From Mycoplana rhizolycopersici (GTDB taxonomy: Bacteria; Pseudomonadota; Alphaproteobacteria; Rhizobiales; Rhizobiaceae), in the NCBI RefSeq assembly GCF_013378445.1, contig NZ_JABXYK010000030.1:1-33395 (forward strand): DNA of 33,395 nt. Reading direction: 5' to 3'. Both the position numbers and the translations under genes were made by a program. Positions 1 to 8,214 of this stretch are shown here, one piece after another; the first letter of the stretch is position 1, and each line of letters begins with the position of its first letter. The notes beneath the pieces are model-generated. The model was not told the DNA's origin. It saw nothing but the letters and a program-made list of their open reading frames with translations, and made no database searches.

Positions 1-474
1 GGGGACTTCCTGCTGTGAAGCAGCATGCATTGCATCATTCGAAAGCGGGGAGCGGCCGGCAAGGCCACTCCCTCAAGGCTTTTCACCGGATCGCCTGTCG
101 CCCGGTGGATCGCTTGCGGCTCGGCGTGGATCGTTACCCGCGCGCCTGATGCGTCTGCCCTTCCTCGCGGCTTGCGCGCATTTCCTCGGCATCGATAGTG
201 GTCATTGCCCAGGTTGGCCCCTTGCCGAGCCAGTGGAGATACGCCGAGAGGCATGAGCTGGAGAGGGGGCCGGCAAGCAAGGAGAATGAAAGGCGCCCGG
301 GGGCGTCTGCCCGAGCCGGCGTCTCGCGCGGCACGGACGCTACCCATCACCGACTTGAGTGCTCCCAGCGAATCTGTGTTGCGGGGTCACGTGTCGTTGG
401 GCCACAGCTGGTAAGGTTTGAGCATTGCAAACGATCGGGATCGGCTTCATGACCACTTACAGAGCATCGGCCGG
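1..474. other. No intact gene; degraded sequence
   Basis: I see no complete gene here. Short open frames exist on both strands, but none has a ribosome site plus a recognisable domain. The left part may belong to the same decayed block as the sugar-binding-protein remnant to its right. An imperfect hairpin at 48-72 has one mismatch and no clear T-run, so it is not called a terminator. Confidence 0.5.
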
Positions 475-706
475 CCTGGACCGCGCCGCGGGGCATATCC
501 GAATAGTTGGAGATGAAGATGGTCAGATCCTTGTTGGCCTGAAAAGCGGCAGGGTCTTCTGGTTGCCCTGAAGTACCCAACAGTCCGTCTTGACCACGGC
601 GGCGACCTTGAAGTCTGGATACTTTTCCTGGACATCCTTGAGCGCCAGTTCGATGTTGATCGCGTTGGCGTTCAGATCGGGCCCGGTCAGCACCGCGACT
701 TTCCGG
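475..706 (-). pseudogene. Remnant of a periplasmic sugar-binding protein (ABC importer)
   Basis: Read leftward, two frames each carry a piece of the same kind of protein. From about 704 one frame reads KVAVLTGPDLNANAIN and continues through a KDVQEKYPDFKVAAVV stretch. After a frameshift near 580-560 another frame reads ANKDLTIFISNYSDM then RGAVQA. These resemble the periplasmic-binding-protein type 1 fold of sugar ABC importers (ligand-region segments after the hinge). Start, N-terminal lobe and C-terminus are missing, and no permease or ATPase accompanies it. This is a dead fragment. The exact sugar class cannot be told. Confidence 0.55.
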
Positions 707-765
707 GGGCGGGATTGGCAGGCAATGCGTTCTCGCTATCTGCAACTGTTGCCGGGTGACGGATT

Positions 766-882
766 TCAGCTAGAAATGCTGACCGCGCGGCGGTGGGAAA
801 GCCAGTCCTTGCGGGTGGCGATGCCGATCAATTCGGAGGTGCGGGCAAGATCGAAGGGCAGGGGCGTCATCGCCGGGCGCGC
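766..882 (-). pseudogene. Possible C-terminal scrap of a LysR-type regulator
   Basis: About 40 leftward codons read PLPFDLARTSELIGIATRKDW and then end at a stop. The wording resembles the last strand of the effector-binding domain of LysR-type regulators, where an IG(I/L)xxRxDW pattern is common. No helix-turn-helix part is present. It lies divergently upstream of the ring-cleavage dioxygenase gene, where a LysR regulator would be expected, but the piece is too short to be sure. Confidence 0.3.
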
Positions 883-970
883 CGCAGCTCTACCTGAGCG
901 GACCGCACACCCCCAGTCGGTCTTCCCGCGGACCGTCGTTGAACATTGAAATCCATTGGGAGGAAACCGG

Positions 971-1936
971 ATGGAACCCTGTTTCGACATAGCCCATCTC
1001 GCGCATGTGGAGATGTATACCGACCGCTATGAGGAAAGCCTCGATTTCTTCGTCAATGTCTACGGCCTGACATTGGCAGGCGAGGATGAGACGTCGGCCT
1101 ATCTGCGCGCCTGGGACGACTACGAGTTCCATTCGCTGAAACTGACCCGCCATACGACGACGGGGATCGGCCATGTCGCCTACCGCGCCGCCTCGCCGGC
1201 GGCGCTGGAGCGGCGTGTCAGGGCGGTCGAGGCGAGCGGCTACGAGGTGATCGGCTGGGTGGACGGCGATGCCGGCCACGGCCGCGCCTTCCGTTTCCGA
1301 GATCCCTTCGGCCATGTCTTCGAAATCTACTGGGATACGGTGAGCTACGCGCCGCCGCCGCAGGAGCGGCCGAAACTCAAGAACATCGCGCAGCGCTATC
1401 ACGGCCGCGGCTGCCATCCGCGCCGGATCGACCACCTCAACCTTTTGGCCTCGGACGTTTCCGCGTTCCGCGCCTTCATGGAAACCTGCCTCGGATCGCG
1501 CGTGACCGAGTTGATCCAGCTCGACAACGGGCGTCTCGGCGGGTGCTGGTTCACTGTCAACAACAAGACCTACGACCTCGCCTGCGCCGAGGAGCACGGC
1601 GGCGGCGAGGGGCGGCTGCACCATGTCACCTATGCGACCGATACGCGCGAGGACATTCTGCGCGCCGCTGACATTTTCCTGGAGAACGGCGTTCATATCG
1701 AGACCGGGCCGCACAAACACGCCATCCAGGGCACGTTCTTCCTCTATGTCTGGGAGCCCGCCGGCAACCGCGTTGAACTGGCCAATTCCGGTGCTCGTCT
1801 GATCCTCGCACCCGACTGGGAGCCGGTCGTCTGGACCGAGGCTGACCGCCGGAAGGGACAGGCATGGGGCCTCAAGACGATCGAAACATTTCACACACAC
1901 GGCACGCCGCCGGTGAAGAAGCACGGTGATGATTGA
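971..1936 (+). CDS. Catechol 2,3-dioxygenase-like extradiol ring-cleavage dioxygenase (VOC fold)
   Basis: A 321-residue type I extradiol dioxygenase, the usual length for XylE/BphC relatives. Such enzymes cleave catechols next to the two hydroxyls using Fe(II) and O2. The protein is a two-domain vicinal-oxygen-chelate duplication (about 8-125 and 150-285). In the C-terminal domain the likely iron ligands are His155 (RIDHLNLL), His218 (GRLHHVTY) and Glu269 (GNRVEL). His250 and Tyr259 sit where the acid-base residues of XylE lie. The ATG at 971 is preceded by GGGAGG with 7-nt spacing; an in-frame TTG at 956 is less likely. No hydrolase, dehydrogenase or ferredoxin of a meta pathway is beside it, so the substrate is unknown and the gene looks stranded among remnants. 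Confidence 0.9.
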   Translation: MEPCFDIAHLAHVEMYTDRYEESLDFFVNVYGLTLAGEDETSAYLRAWDDYEFHSLKLTRHTTTGIGHVAYRAASPAALERRVRAVEASGYEVIGWVDGDAGHGRAFRFRDPFGHVFEIYWDTVSYAPPPQERPKLKNIAQRYHGRGCHPRRIDHLNLLASDVSAFRAFMETCLGSRVTELIQLDNGRLGGCWFTVNNKTYDLACAEEHGGGEGRLHHVTYATDTREDILRAADIFLENGVHIETGPHKHAIQGTFFLYVWEPAGNRVELANSGARLILAPDWEPVVWTEADRRKGQAWGLKTIETFHTHGTPPVKKHGDD

Positions 1937-2175
1937 TGGGTGTCCGCATCGTCCGTCGGGTGGAGGGGGAAGCAGCATTGCGGCGGCGGAAAAGAGGTTT
2001 GCCAAAGACGAGCCGAAGCGCCGGTCTTCGCTGCCGGCGAACTCGGCCTAGATAGCTACGGCATGCGCAAGCGCCTCGCCGAAAAGGGTCTCAGATATGC
2101 CTGACGATGGCATTCCCTGTCTGTGGATGCGGGGTGAACGTGAAGGGCGCCTATCTCCTCGCGGAGGAGCTTCCT
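1937..2175. other. Unassigned mosaic between dioxygenase and IS remnant
   Basis: No complete gene. Two rightward scraps look protein-like. One ends the phrase MRKRLAEKGLRYA with a stop near 2103. The other, about 2128-2180, reads VNVKGAYLLAEELPAM, which resembles the helix of short-chain dehydrogenases that carries the VNVKG motif. Neither has a start or the rest of a domain. The second scrap runs straight into the deleted end of the IS256-type element. Confidence 0.3.
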
Positions 2176-2500
2176 GCCATGCGGTGTGGCTCGAGGAAGC
2201 TCGGGAAACAGTTGCCGGTGCGAAGCTTCGGAATACGAAGCTCGATGGTGCCTCCGCGTGTCGTTCTTCTCGCCATAGCCCGCGCCGGTCTTCACGCCGA
2301 CCTCCAGCGCCATCAACTTTTCGGCGGCAAAGCCGATCACCTTCAGCAGCAAATCGGCGTCGGCACTCTTCTCAACGAGTGAGCGCAGATCCATCATGTC
2401 GTCGGTCATCGGCGGTCTTCCATCAGGCTTGAACAACCCGACCCTACCAGAAAACACTGGTGACCACCGCTAACCCGCTACACCACTCCGTGGGACATGA
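2176..2500 (-). pseudogene. IS256-family transposase remnant with one IS end
   Basis: From ATG 2409 leftward the frame begins MTDDMMDLRSLVEK and continues through a GFAAEKLMALEVG stretch, typical of the N-terminus of IS256-family (MULE-type) transposases. About 20 codons are then missing. The sequence resumes in another frame as TIELRIPKLRTG followed by SFLEPHRMA, the next conserved block, and homology stops near 2176. The DDE catalytic part is absent. Upstream of the start, 2410-2500 looks like the non-coding left end of such an element, finishing near the GTGGGACATGATC at 2489-2501. The element is inactive. Confidence 0.75.
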
Positions 2501-2776
2501 TCGATAAAAGTAGCCACCTCACCACCGAATGGTTTCGGCATATCGGGATCCTCCCGGTCGGCGATGATCCCCAGAAACCGCTCATAACCCGACACGCCGC
2601 CAACATCCTCGGGCAGTCGAGCCCTTTCGCCACAGACGCAGTTCCGGTGTTTGGGCATAGCAGTTAGCGTTGAGAACTCCTTGACCGCTACGGTGTGCCA
2701 CCAGTCATCCCGGAAATCATAGTGGTAGCTGAAAACAGCACCGTGCTCGAAGTCGAGAAAGCGGGCGTTCGATTTT
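2501..2776 (-). pseudogene. pRiA4b ORF-3-like protein, C-terminal fragment cut by the IS
   Basis: The leftward frame from 2776 reads FSYHYDFRDDWWHTVAV and later LPEDVGGVSGYERFL then PKPFGGE. These match the two best conserved blocks of the plasmid pRiA4b ORF-3-like family (YDFGDxWxH, then PEDxGGxxGY). An in-frame TGA precedes the fragment, so the N-terminal half is gone. The normal C-terminal tail is replaced at about 2500 by the end of the IS256-type element, which fits insertion into this gene. The family has no settled function and is common on rhizobial plasmids. Confidence 0.65.
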
Positions 2777-2809
2777 CACCAAGTGCCGAGATCGCGGAGC
2801 GCGGCAAGT

Positions 2810-3625
2810 CTAGCTGGCCGGCTTTTGCGCCACGATCGCGTAGCGATGCTGCATTCCCCTCGCGGTGGCTTTGAAGAAACCGAAATGCTTGGCCTGCGCC
2901 TTGTGGATTTGCCGCAGGTTGGTGTCAGCCGCAACGGCTGAAAAGCCTGCCTCTTCAAGCATGCGGCGAACGGCATCGGCACGCGCACCGCCGGAGAAGT
3001 GAACGCGCGACAAGATGTTTTCATGCGCGCCAGCCATCACGGCTGACGCATGGGTCGCTTGCGCCTTTAGGATGCCGGCTCTTTCAAGGATGGCTGCGAG
3101 ACGCTTTACCAGCCGCTCGGCAAGGCCCGTGTTGACGAAATCACCGTCGATGATGAGCAGCTTGCCGCCCGGCTTCAGGACACGCAGCCATTCCGCAAAA
3201 CACGCCTTGGGATCGACGAGCGTCCACACAAGATGCCGCGTCACGATCACATCGTAGCTGTCGCCCGACTCCAGCGTGTTCTCCGCATCGCCGAGGTGAA
3301 AGCGGATCGCCCGGCCGCGCGACGTTGCCTTGGCACGCGCCCGTTCCAGCATGGCTTCCGACCAGTCGATGCCGGTGACGCGATAGCCTAGATCGTCCAT
3401 GAGGTGGGAAATCACACCGGTGCCACTGGCAAGGTCGAGCGCCTTGGCGCCGTTGCGACGGCCGACGTGCCGCTCGATCAAGGCATGCCAAGCGGCCCGC
3501 TCTTCCTCGGAAAAGATCTCGTGGCCCGGCGACTGGTCGAAGGTGGCCGCGCGGGCCGACCAATAGGCCTTGATTTCATCCCTCAGGGTGAAATTGGCGC
3601 CTTCCGCTATCCCCTCGCTCTGCAT
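2810..3625 (-). CDS. Class I SAM-dependent methyltransferase, iron-module paralogue
   Basis: A 271-residue soluble Rossmann-fold methyltransferase. Motif I is LDLASGTGV (64-71), the acidic residue binding the SAM ribose is Asp87, and the post-III block is VLKPGGKLLIIDGDF (149-163). The ATG at 3625 has AGGAG at good spacing. It is divergent from the FecBCD-type importer and shares its control region, including the IRO box. A paralogue sits at 18646-19434 inside the B12-controlled importer operon. Both carry the same RHLVWTL string (130-136 here), the same YW-S-(R/K)RxATFD start and a GD(F/W) after motif III. The acceptor is unknown. From context I infer action on an imported metal chelate or on a related ligand. 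Confidence 0.85.
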   Translation of the reverse strand: MQSEGIAEGANFTLRDEIKAYWSARAATFDQSPGHEIFSEEERAAWHALIERHVGRRNGAKALDLASGTGVISHLMDDLGYRVTGIDWSEAMLERARAKATSRGRAIRFHLGDAENTLESGDSYDVIVTRHLVWTLVDPKACFAEWLRVLKPGGKLLIIDGDFVNTGLAERLVKRLAAILERAGILKAQATHASAVMAGAHENILSRVHFSGGARADAVRRMLEEAGFSAVAADTNLRQIHKAQAKHFGFFKATARGMQHRYAIVAQKPAS

Positions 3626-3668
3626 GCGCTGCTCCTTGATTCAGGTTTGACGCTCTAAAAGATAGAAC

Positions 3669-3695
3669 TTGACTATGAAAGTCATCAAATAATAA
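3669..3695. promoter_or_regulatory. IRO box (RirA-type, TGA-N9-TCA) over a divergent promoter
   Basis: TGA at 3670-3672 and TCA at 3682-3684 are separated by exactly nine bases, the iron-responsive operator form bound by RirA in Rhizobiales. It overlaps a rightward -35-like TTGACT (3669-3674) followed by an AT-rich -10 region. On the other strand it overlaps a TTGATG/TATCTT pair facing the methyltransferase. Iron-dependent repression of both genes is inferred. Confidence 0.65.
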
Positions 3696-3727
3696 GTGCG
3701 GACAGTTTCCACCGGAGATGAACTATC

Positions 3728-4858
3728 ATGCGCCCTACAGGCAAGTCCGCGATGCTGGCCGTTGGCCTTTTTGTGTCCACCGTGCTTCCCGCCTTGGCCG
3801 ATCCCGCCATCGTTGAGGACGTGACGGGTCGCGAGGTCGAAGTCAACGTTCCGGTCAGGCACGTCATCCTGGGGGAAGGCCGTCAGATCTATTTCCTTGC
3901 CGCGCTCGACAAGGAGAACCCGTTCCAGCACGTGGTCGGGTGGCGTGACGACCTGCCGAAGGCGGATCCGGAATCCTATGCCGCCTATCTCGAGAAGTAC
4001 CCGGACATCGCCAAACTGCCGACGTTCGGCGGCATGAAGGATGGCACGTTCGACATCGAGCAGGCGGTGGCCCTGAAGCCCGACGTCATCCTGATGAACG
4101 TCGATGCCAAGACCGCGACGGAGGAAGCCGGCTACATCGAGAAGCTCGCCAAGGTCGGCATTCCCTTGGTCTATGTAGATTTTCGCGAAAAGCCGATGGA
4201 AAACACCGAGCCGAGCATGCGCATCATGGGCACGCTGATGGGCAAGGAAAAGGTCGCCGAAGACTTCATCACGTTCCGCGCCGAAGCGATCAAGCAGGTG
4301 ACGGATGTGCTGGAGAAGAATAAGCCTGCGAAGCCGCTCGTCTTCATGGAGCGGGCCGGGGGCTATTCCGACGATTGCTGCATGTCCTTCGGCAATGAGA
4401 ACTTCGGTCGGATGGTCGAGCTTGCCGGCGGCACCAATCTGGCGAAGAATATCATTCCAGGCACCTTCGGTACGGTGAATCCGGAGCAAATCATCGCGTC
4501 CAATCCGGATCAGGTGATCATCACCGGCGGCATGTGGGAAGGCTATGTGCCAGGCGGGGCGTGGGTCGGCGTCGGCTATGGCGCGGATACCGCCGAAGCG
4601 CATCGCAAGCTGGAGAACCTGACAAAGCGACCGGCCTTCACCGGCATCAAGGCAGTCAAGGACGGCAATGTTCACGCCATCTGGCACCAGTTCTACAACA
4701 ACCCCTACCAGTTCGTCGCGATCCAGCAGATCGCCAAGTGGCTGCATCCGGATCTCTTCAAGGATCTGGATCCGGAAGCGACCTTCAAGGAGTTGCACGC
4801 GCGCTTCCTGCCGCTCGACTACAAGGCAGGCTACTTCGTATCGCTGAAAGACAAGTAG
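3728..4858 (+). CDS. Periplasmic binding protein of a FecB-type (siderophore/haem class) ABC importer
   Basis: A 376-residue cluster A-II binding protein. A signal peptide of about 24 residues ends in PALA and is followed by VEDVTGREVEV, the usual first strand of FecB/BtuF-like proteins. The lobe motif ALKPDVILMN is near 116-125 and a DDCC pair lies near 216-219. The ATG at 3728 has GGAG about 10 nt upstream. It is the first gene of a three-gene importer; the permease starts 3 nt after the stop. The IRO box just upstream points to an iron chelate as cargo. The exact siderophore cannot be read from sequence. Confidence 0.85.
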   Translation: MRPTGKSAMLAVGLFVSTVLPALADPAIVEDVTGREVEVNVPVRHVILGEGRQIYFLAALDKENPFQHVVGWRDDLPKADPESYAAYLEKYPDIAKLPTFGGMKDGTFDIEQAVALKPDVILMNVDAKTATEEAGYIEKLAKVGIPLVYVDFREKPMENTEPSMRIMGTLMGKEKVAEDFITFRAEAIKQVTDVLEKNKPAKPLVFMERAGGYSDDCCMSFGNENFGRMVELAGGTNLAKNIIPGTFGTVNPEQIIASNPDQVIITGGMWEGYVPGGAWVGVGYGADTAEAHRKLENLTKRPAFTGIKAVKDGNVHAIWHQFYNNPYQFVAIQQIAKWLHPDLFKDLDPEATFKELHARFLPLDYKAGYFVSLKDK

Positions 4859-4861
4859 GCC

Positions 4862-5926
4862 ATGACTGCTGTGGCCGCAGAAGCCAAGGCAACGGGTCGC
4901 GATCAGTATCGCGCCCTTGCCTTTCGGCGCATTCTCATCCTCGCCGGTCTTGCCTGTGCACTCGCCGTGAGTATCGCGACCGACATGGCGCTGGGGCCGG
5001 CGAATTACAGCTTGTCGCAGGTGCTTTCCGCGCTATTCTCGCCCGATACGGTCGGTGACCAGCTGCGTGTCGTGATCTGGGATATCCGCATGCCGATAGC
5101 GCTGATGGCCGTCACAGTCGGTGCGTCGCTTTCCGTCGCCGGGGCGCAGATGCAGACGATTTTGTCGAACCCGCTCGCCAGCCCCTTCACCCTCGGCATT
5201 TCAGCTGCGGCCAGCTTTGGTGCGGCGTTGGGGCTTGTCGGTGGCGTGGCCATCTTTCCCGGCGCGGTTCAATATATGGTACCGGTCAACGCTTTCATCA
5301 TGGCAATGGTGGCGGCACTTTTTATTCATTTTGCCTCGACACTGCGCGGCGTGACGGTCGAGACGATCGTGCTGCTCGGCATCGCGCTCGTCTTCACCTT
5401 TAATGCCGCGCTTTCGCTGCTTGAATATCTGGCTTCCGAACAGGCGCTCGCCGCCGTGGTGTTCTGGACGATGGGCAGCCTCACGAAGGCGACCTGGGAC
5501 AAGGTGTTCGTCACCGCCGCCATCCTGCTAGTAACCCTGCCGTTCTTCATCCGTAGTGCCTGGGCGCTGACGGCGCTGCGACTGGGCGACGACAAGGCGG
5601 CGAGCATGGGCGTCAACGTACGGCGCCTGCGCCTTCACACCATGCTCATCGTCAGCCTGCTCGCCGCCATTCCGGTATCGTTCGTCGGCACGATAGGCTT
5701 CGTCGGCCTTGTCGGTCCGCATATCGCCCGCATGGTGGTGGGTGAGGACCAGCGCTTCTTCTTGCCGGGTGCTGTCATCTGCGGCGCGCTGCTGCTGTCG
5801 ACGACCTCGGTCGTGAGCAAGGTGCTCATTCCCGGCGCTATCCTGCCGATCGGCGTCATCACCGCGTTCGTCGGCGTACCCTTCTTCTTTGTTCTGATTT
5901 TCTCGAACCGGAGGCGCGCATGGTAA
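4862..5926 (+). CDS. FecCD-type ABC importer permease
   Basis: A 354-residue inner-membrane permease of the BtuC/FecCD family with about ten hydrophobic segments, the usual number. Recognisable blocks are RMPIALMAV near 77-85, GAQMQTILSNPLASPFTLGIS near 94-114 (the loop that meets the ATPase), and FVGLVGPHIARM near 281-292. A tail near 323-333 reads ILPIGVITAFV. Such proteins work as dimers. The gene starts 3 nt after the binding-protein stop and overlaps the ATPase start by 7 nt, so the three genes are one translationally linked operon. No outer-membrane TonB receptor is in the window. Confidence 0.9.
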   Translation: MTAVAAEAKATGRDQYRALAFRRILILAGLACALAVSIATDMALGPANYSLSQVLSALFSPDTVGDQLRVVIWDIRMPIALMAVTVGASLSVAGAQMQTILSNPLASPFTLGISAAASFGAALGLVGGVAIFPGAVQYMVPVNAFIMAMVAALFIHFASTLRGVTVETIVLLGIALVFTFNAALSLLEYLASEQALAAVVFWTMGSLTKATWDKVFVTAAILLVTLPFFIRSAWALTALRLGDDKAASMGVNVRRLRLHTMLIVSLLAAIPVSFVGTIGFVGLVGPHIARMVVGEDQRFFLPGAVICGALLLSTTSVVSKVLIPGAILPIGVITAFVGVPFFFVLIFSNRRRAW

Positions 5927-6672
5927 GCTTGGTGCTGAAGGACGTTGGTGCCAGCTATGGCCGCACAACGGTCCTGTCCAAGGTCGCAATCGAGTTGCTG
6001 ACGCCCGGCACCACGACAGCGGTGATCGGCCCCAATGCGGCGGGGAAGTCGACGCTGTTCAAGCGGATCGCCGGGCTCATCTCCGGCCCCGGCGTCGTGC
6101 AACTCTCCGAGGCGACGCGCGGCGATCGCTCGATCTGCTACATGCCGCAGGATACAGGCTCGAATGCCGTGCTGACAGTCTACGAGTCGCTGCTGCTTGC
6201 GGCCAAGCAGGACGGCGGCTGGCGTGTGCGGGACGACGAACTTTTCGAGATCGACGCAATCCTGAAGGCGCTGCGCATCGAGGACCTCGCCTTCCGCGGG
6301 CTCGATGCGCTTTCCGGCGGCCAGCGGCAGTTGGTCTCGCTCGGCCAGGCGCTGGTGCGTAAACCCGAAGTCCTGCTGATGGACGAGCCGACGTCGGCGC
6401 TCGATCTGCACCGCCAGATCGACGTGCTGGAATTCGTCTGCGCGATCGCCAGCCGCACCGGCATGATCGTCCTGATCGCGCTGCACGACCTGAACCATGC
6501 TCTACGCTATTGCACGAACACCATCGTCATCGCCAATGGAGAAATGGCTTCGAGCGGCGTGACTACGGACGTGATCACCTCGGCCATGCTGCGTGACATC
6601 TACCGCGTCGAAGCGCGCATCGAATCCTGTTCCCGTGGCCGGCCCATGATAATAGTCGACGGCGCGCTTTGA
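5920..6672 (+). CDS. FecE-type ABC importer ATPase
   Basis: A 250-residue nucleotide-binding subunit powering the preceding permease. Walker A is GPNAAGKST (37-45), the Q-loop glutamine is Gln77, the signature is LSGGQ (131-135), Walker B is VLLMDE (151-156), and the switch histidine is His189 (ALHDLNH). This is the full set of a working ABC ATPase of the siderophore/B12 class. ATG 5920 lies inside the last codons of the permease gene. After the stop come a pyrimidine-rich stretch and 262 nt of non-coding DNA before the converging zigA gene. Confidence 0.92.
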   Translation: MVSLVLKDVGASYGRTTVLSKVAIELLTPGTTTAVIGPNAAGKSTLFKRIAGLISGPGVVQLSEATRGDRSICYMPQDTGSNAVLTVYESLLLAAKQDGGWRVRDDELFEIDAILKALRIEDLAFRGLDALSGGQRQLVSLGQALVRKPEVLLMDEPTSALDLHRQIDVLEFVCAIASRTGMIVLIALHDLNHALRYCTNTIVIANGEMASSGVTTDVITSAMLRDIYRVEARIESCSRGRPMIIVDGAL

Positions 6673-6934
6673 TCCGCACATTCTTCTTTTTTCTCCTAAC
6701 GTACTGCCACCGTCTGGAACCGCGGCAGAAGCACGCCGCCTGCTGCGCGGCGCGAGTATGGCCAACCCGGTAAAACCGATCGCGTTTTTCTGTCTGTAGA
6801 AGCGAAGCGGAGGATCGAGTTCGGGTGATTTTGCGCCAAAGCGGCGGCAGACCTGACCCAGAAGACAATGCGGCCGGTCTAGCCTCCAGGCACAATCAGG
6901 GCCCGACGCCTGTCAATCTGCCGGTCGGCGGCAC

Positions 6935-8137
6935 TCAAGCAGCCTTGCGATCCCAACTGGCGAACGGATCCGGCAGGTTGCGCCAGAGGTCCGGCACGAA
7001 GACCGGGCTGTCGATCAGGCAGGCGTCCAGTTCAGCGCAGATCTTCGCCTCGTCCATCGGATCGGCGCCGATGAAGACGATTTCCTGCCGGCGGTCACCC
7101 CAGACAGGATCGAGATAGGGCTTCATCATGTTGAGAAAGCCGGGATCCTGCGGCCATTGCTCGCGCGAAACGGACGTCCACCAAAGGCCCATCTTTCCGG
7201 TTCGCACAAGCGCACCCGCCTGGCTGATCTCGCCGACATGGCGCGGGCGGGTCGCCAGCCAGAAGAAGCCCTTGGCGCGCACGACGCCCGGCCAGGATTT
7301 GTCGATGAAGGCCTGGAACTTCATTGGGTCGAATGGCTTCTTGGCGCGGTAGACGAAGGAGCGGATACCATATTCCTCGGTCTCCGGAATATGGTCCTTG
7401 AAGCCGTGCAGCTCCTTATACCAAAGCGGATGCGTCTCAGCCTTGGCAAAATCGAAGCGACCGGTGCCCAGGACCTCCTTCAGATCCACCTTGCCGAAGT
7501 CGGCCTCGATGAGCCTGGCATCCGGGTTCAGGCCGACAATAATCTTGCGCGCGGCATCGCGCTGTTCGGGCGTCGCCGTGGTGATCTTGTTGAGGATCAC
7601 GACATCCGCAAATTCGATCTGTTCGACCAAAAGATCGACCAGTGTGCGGCTATCTCCTTCTCCTGCCGTCTCGCCGCGATCCGCCAGGAAGTCCGAGGAA
7701 CTGTAGTCCTGCAAAAGGTTGGCGGCATCAACGACGGTCACCATTGTGTCCAGCTTCGAGACATCCGCAAGGCTCTGACCGTTCTCGTCACGGAAGTCGA
7801 AAGTTGCCGCAACGGGGAGTGGCTCGGCGATGCCGGTTGATTCGATCAGCAGGTAGTCGAAGCGATCCTGCTCGGCCAAGGCCCGCACCTCCTGCAGCAG
7901 ATCGTCACGCAGCGTGCAACAGATGCAGCCATTGGTCATCTCGACCAGTTGCTCCTGCATGCGCGACAGGTTGGCGCCGCCGTCGCGGACCAGTGCGGCG
8001 TCGATATTGATCTCGCTCATGTCGTTGACGATCAGGGCAACGCGCATGCCGGCGCGGTTGGTGAGAATATGGTTGAGCAATGTCGTCTTTCCGGCTCCGA
8101 GGAAGCCGGAAAGGACGGTGACAGGAAGCTTCTTCAC
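6935..8137 (-). CDS. zigA: ZigA-type zinc metallochaperone GTPase (COG0523)
   Basis: A 400-residue G3E P-loop GTPase of the CobW/COG0523 family. Walker A is GFLGAGKT (11-18), the family metal motif is NGCICCT with Cys71, Cys73 and Cys74, and a base-recognition NK occurs in VVILNKI. N-terminus, length and the VNDMSEINIDAALV stretch fit the ZigA/ZagA subgroup, which is made under zinc starvation and thought to deliver zinc to client enzymes. The start is a GTG at 8137 with AAAGGA upstream; no ATG fits as well. It lies 77 nt downstream of zur on the same strand, with a Zur-like site in between, supporting zinc control. Confidence 0.88.
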   Translation of the reverse strand: MKKLPVTVLSGFLGAGKTTLLNHILTNRAGMRVALIVNDMSEINIDAALVRDGGANLSRMQEQLVEMTNGCICCTLRDDLLQEVRALAEQDRFDYLLIESTGIAEPLPVAATFDFRDENGQSLADVSKLDTMVTVVDAANLLQDYSSSDFLADRGETAGEGDSRTLVDLLVEQIEFADVVILNKITTATPEQRDAARKIIVGLNPDARLIEADFGKVDLKEVLGTGRFDFAKAETHPLWYKELHGFKDHIPETEEYGIRSFVYRAKKPFDPMKFQAFIDKSWPGVVRAKGFFWLATRPRHVGEISQAGALVRTGKMGLWWTSVSREQWPQDPGFLNMMKPYLDPVWGDRRQEIVFIGADPMDEAKICAELDACLIDSPVFVPDLWRNLPDPFASWDRKAA

Positions 8138-8152
8138 AATGAGAATCCTTTA

Positions 8153-8167
8153 ATGAAATAACGTAAC
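8153..8167. promoter_or_regulatory. Candidate Zur site upstream of zigA
   Basis: ATGAAATAACGTAAC matches the core of the strong site upstream of the azt genes (ATGTTATTACGTTAC) at 11 of 15 positions by hand count. It sits in the 77-nt gap between zur and zigA, 15 nt before the GTG start. Zinc-dependent repression of zigA is inferred. Confidence 0.4.
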
Positions 8168-8214
8168 AGATCCAGGCAATGCGCAATGACCGTTTAGCCG
8201 TCAGCAGCTCAAGC

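Noticed and set aside
48-72. Hairpin GGGAGCGGCC / GGCCACTCCC
   Set aside because: One mismatch, no T-run and no intact gene ending next to it, so no terminator is called.
890-2005. Long leftward open frame opposite the dioxygenase
   Set aside because: It mirrors the codons of the rightward gene, has no ribosome site and no recognisable domain.
6673-6934. Gap between the iron ATPase and zigA as a possible small RNA or gene
   Set aside because: A pyrimidine-rich stretch is present but no stable hairpin plus T-run, ribosome site or conserved peptide.
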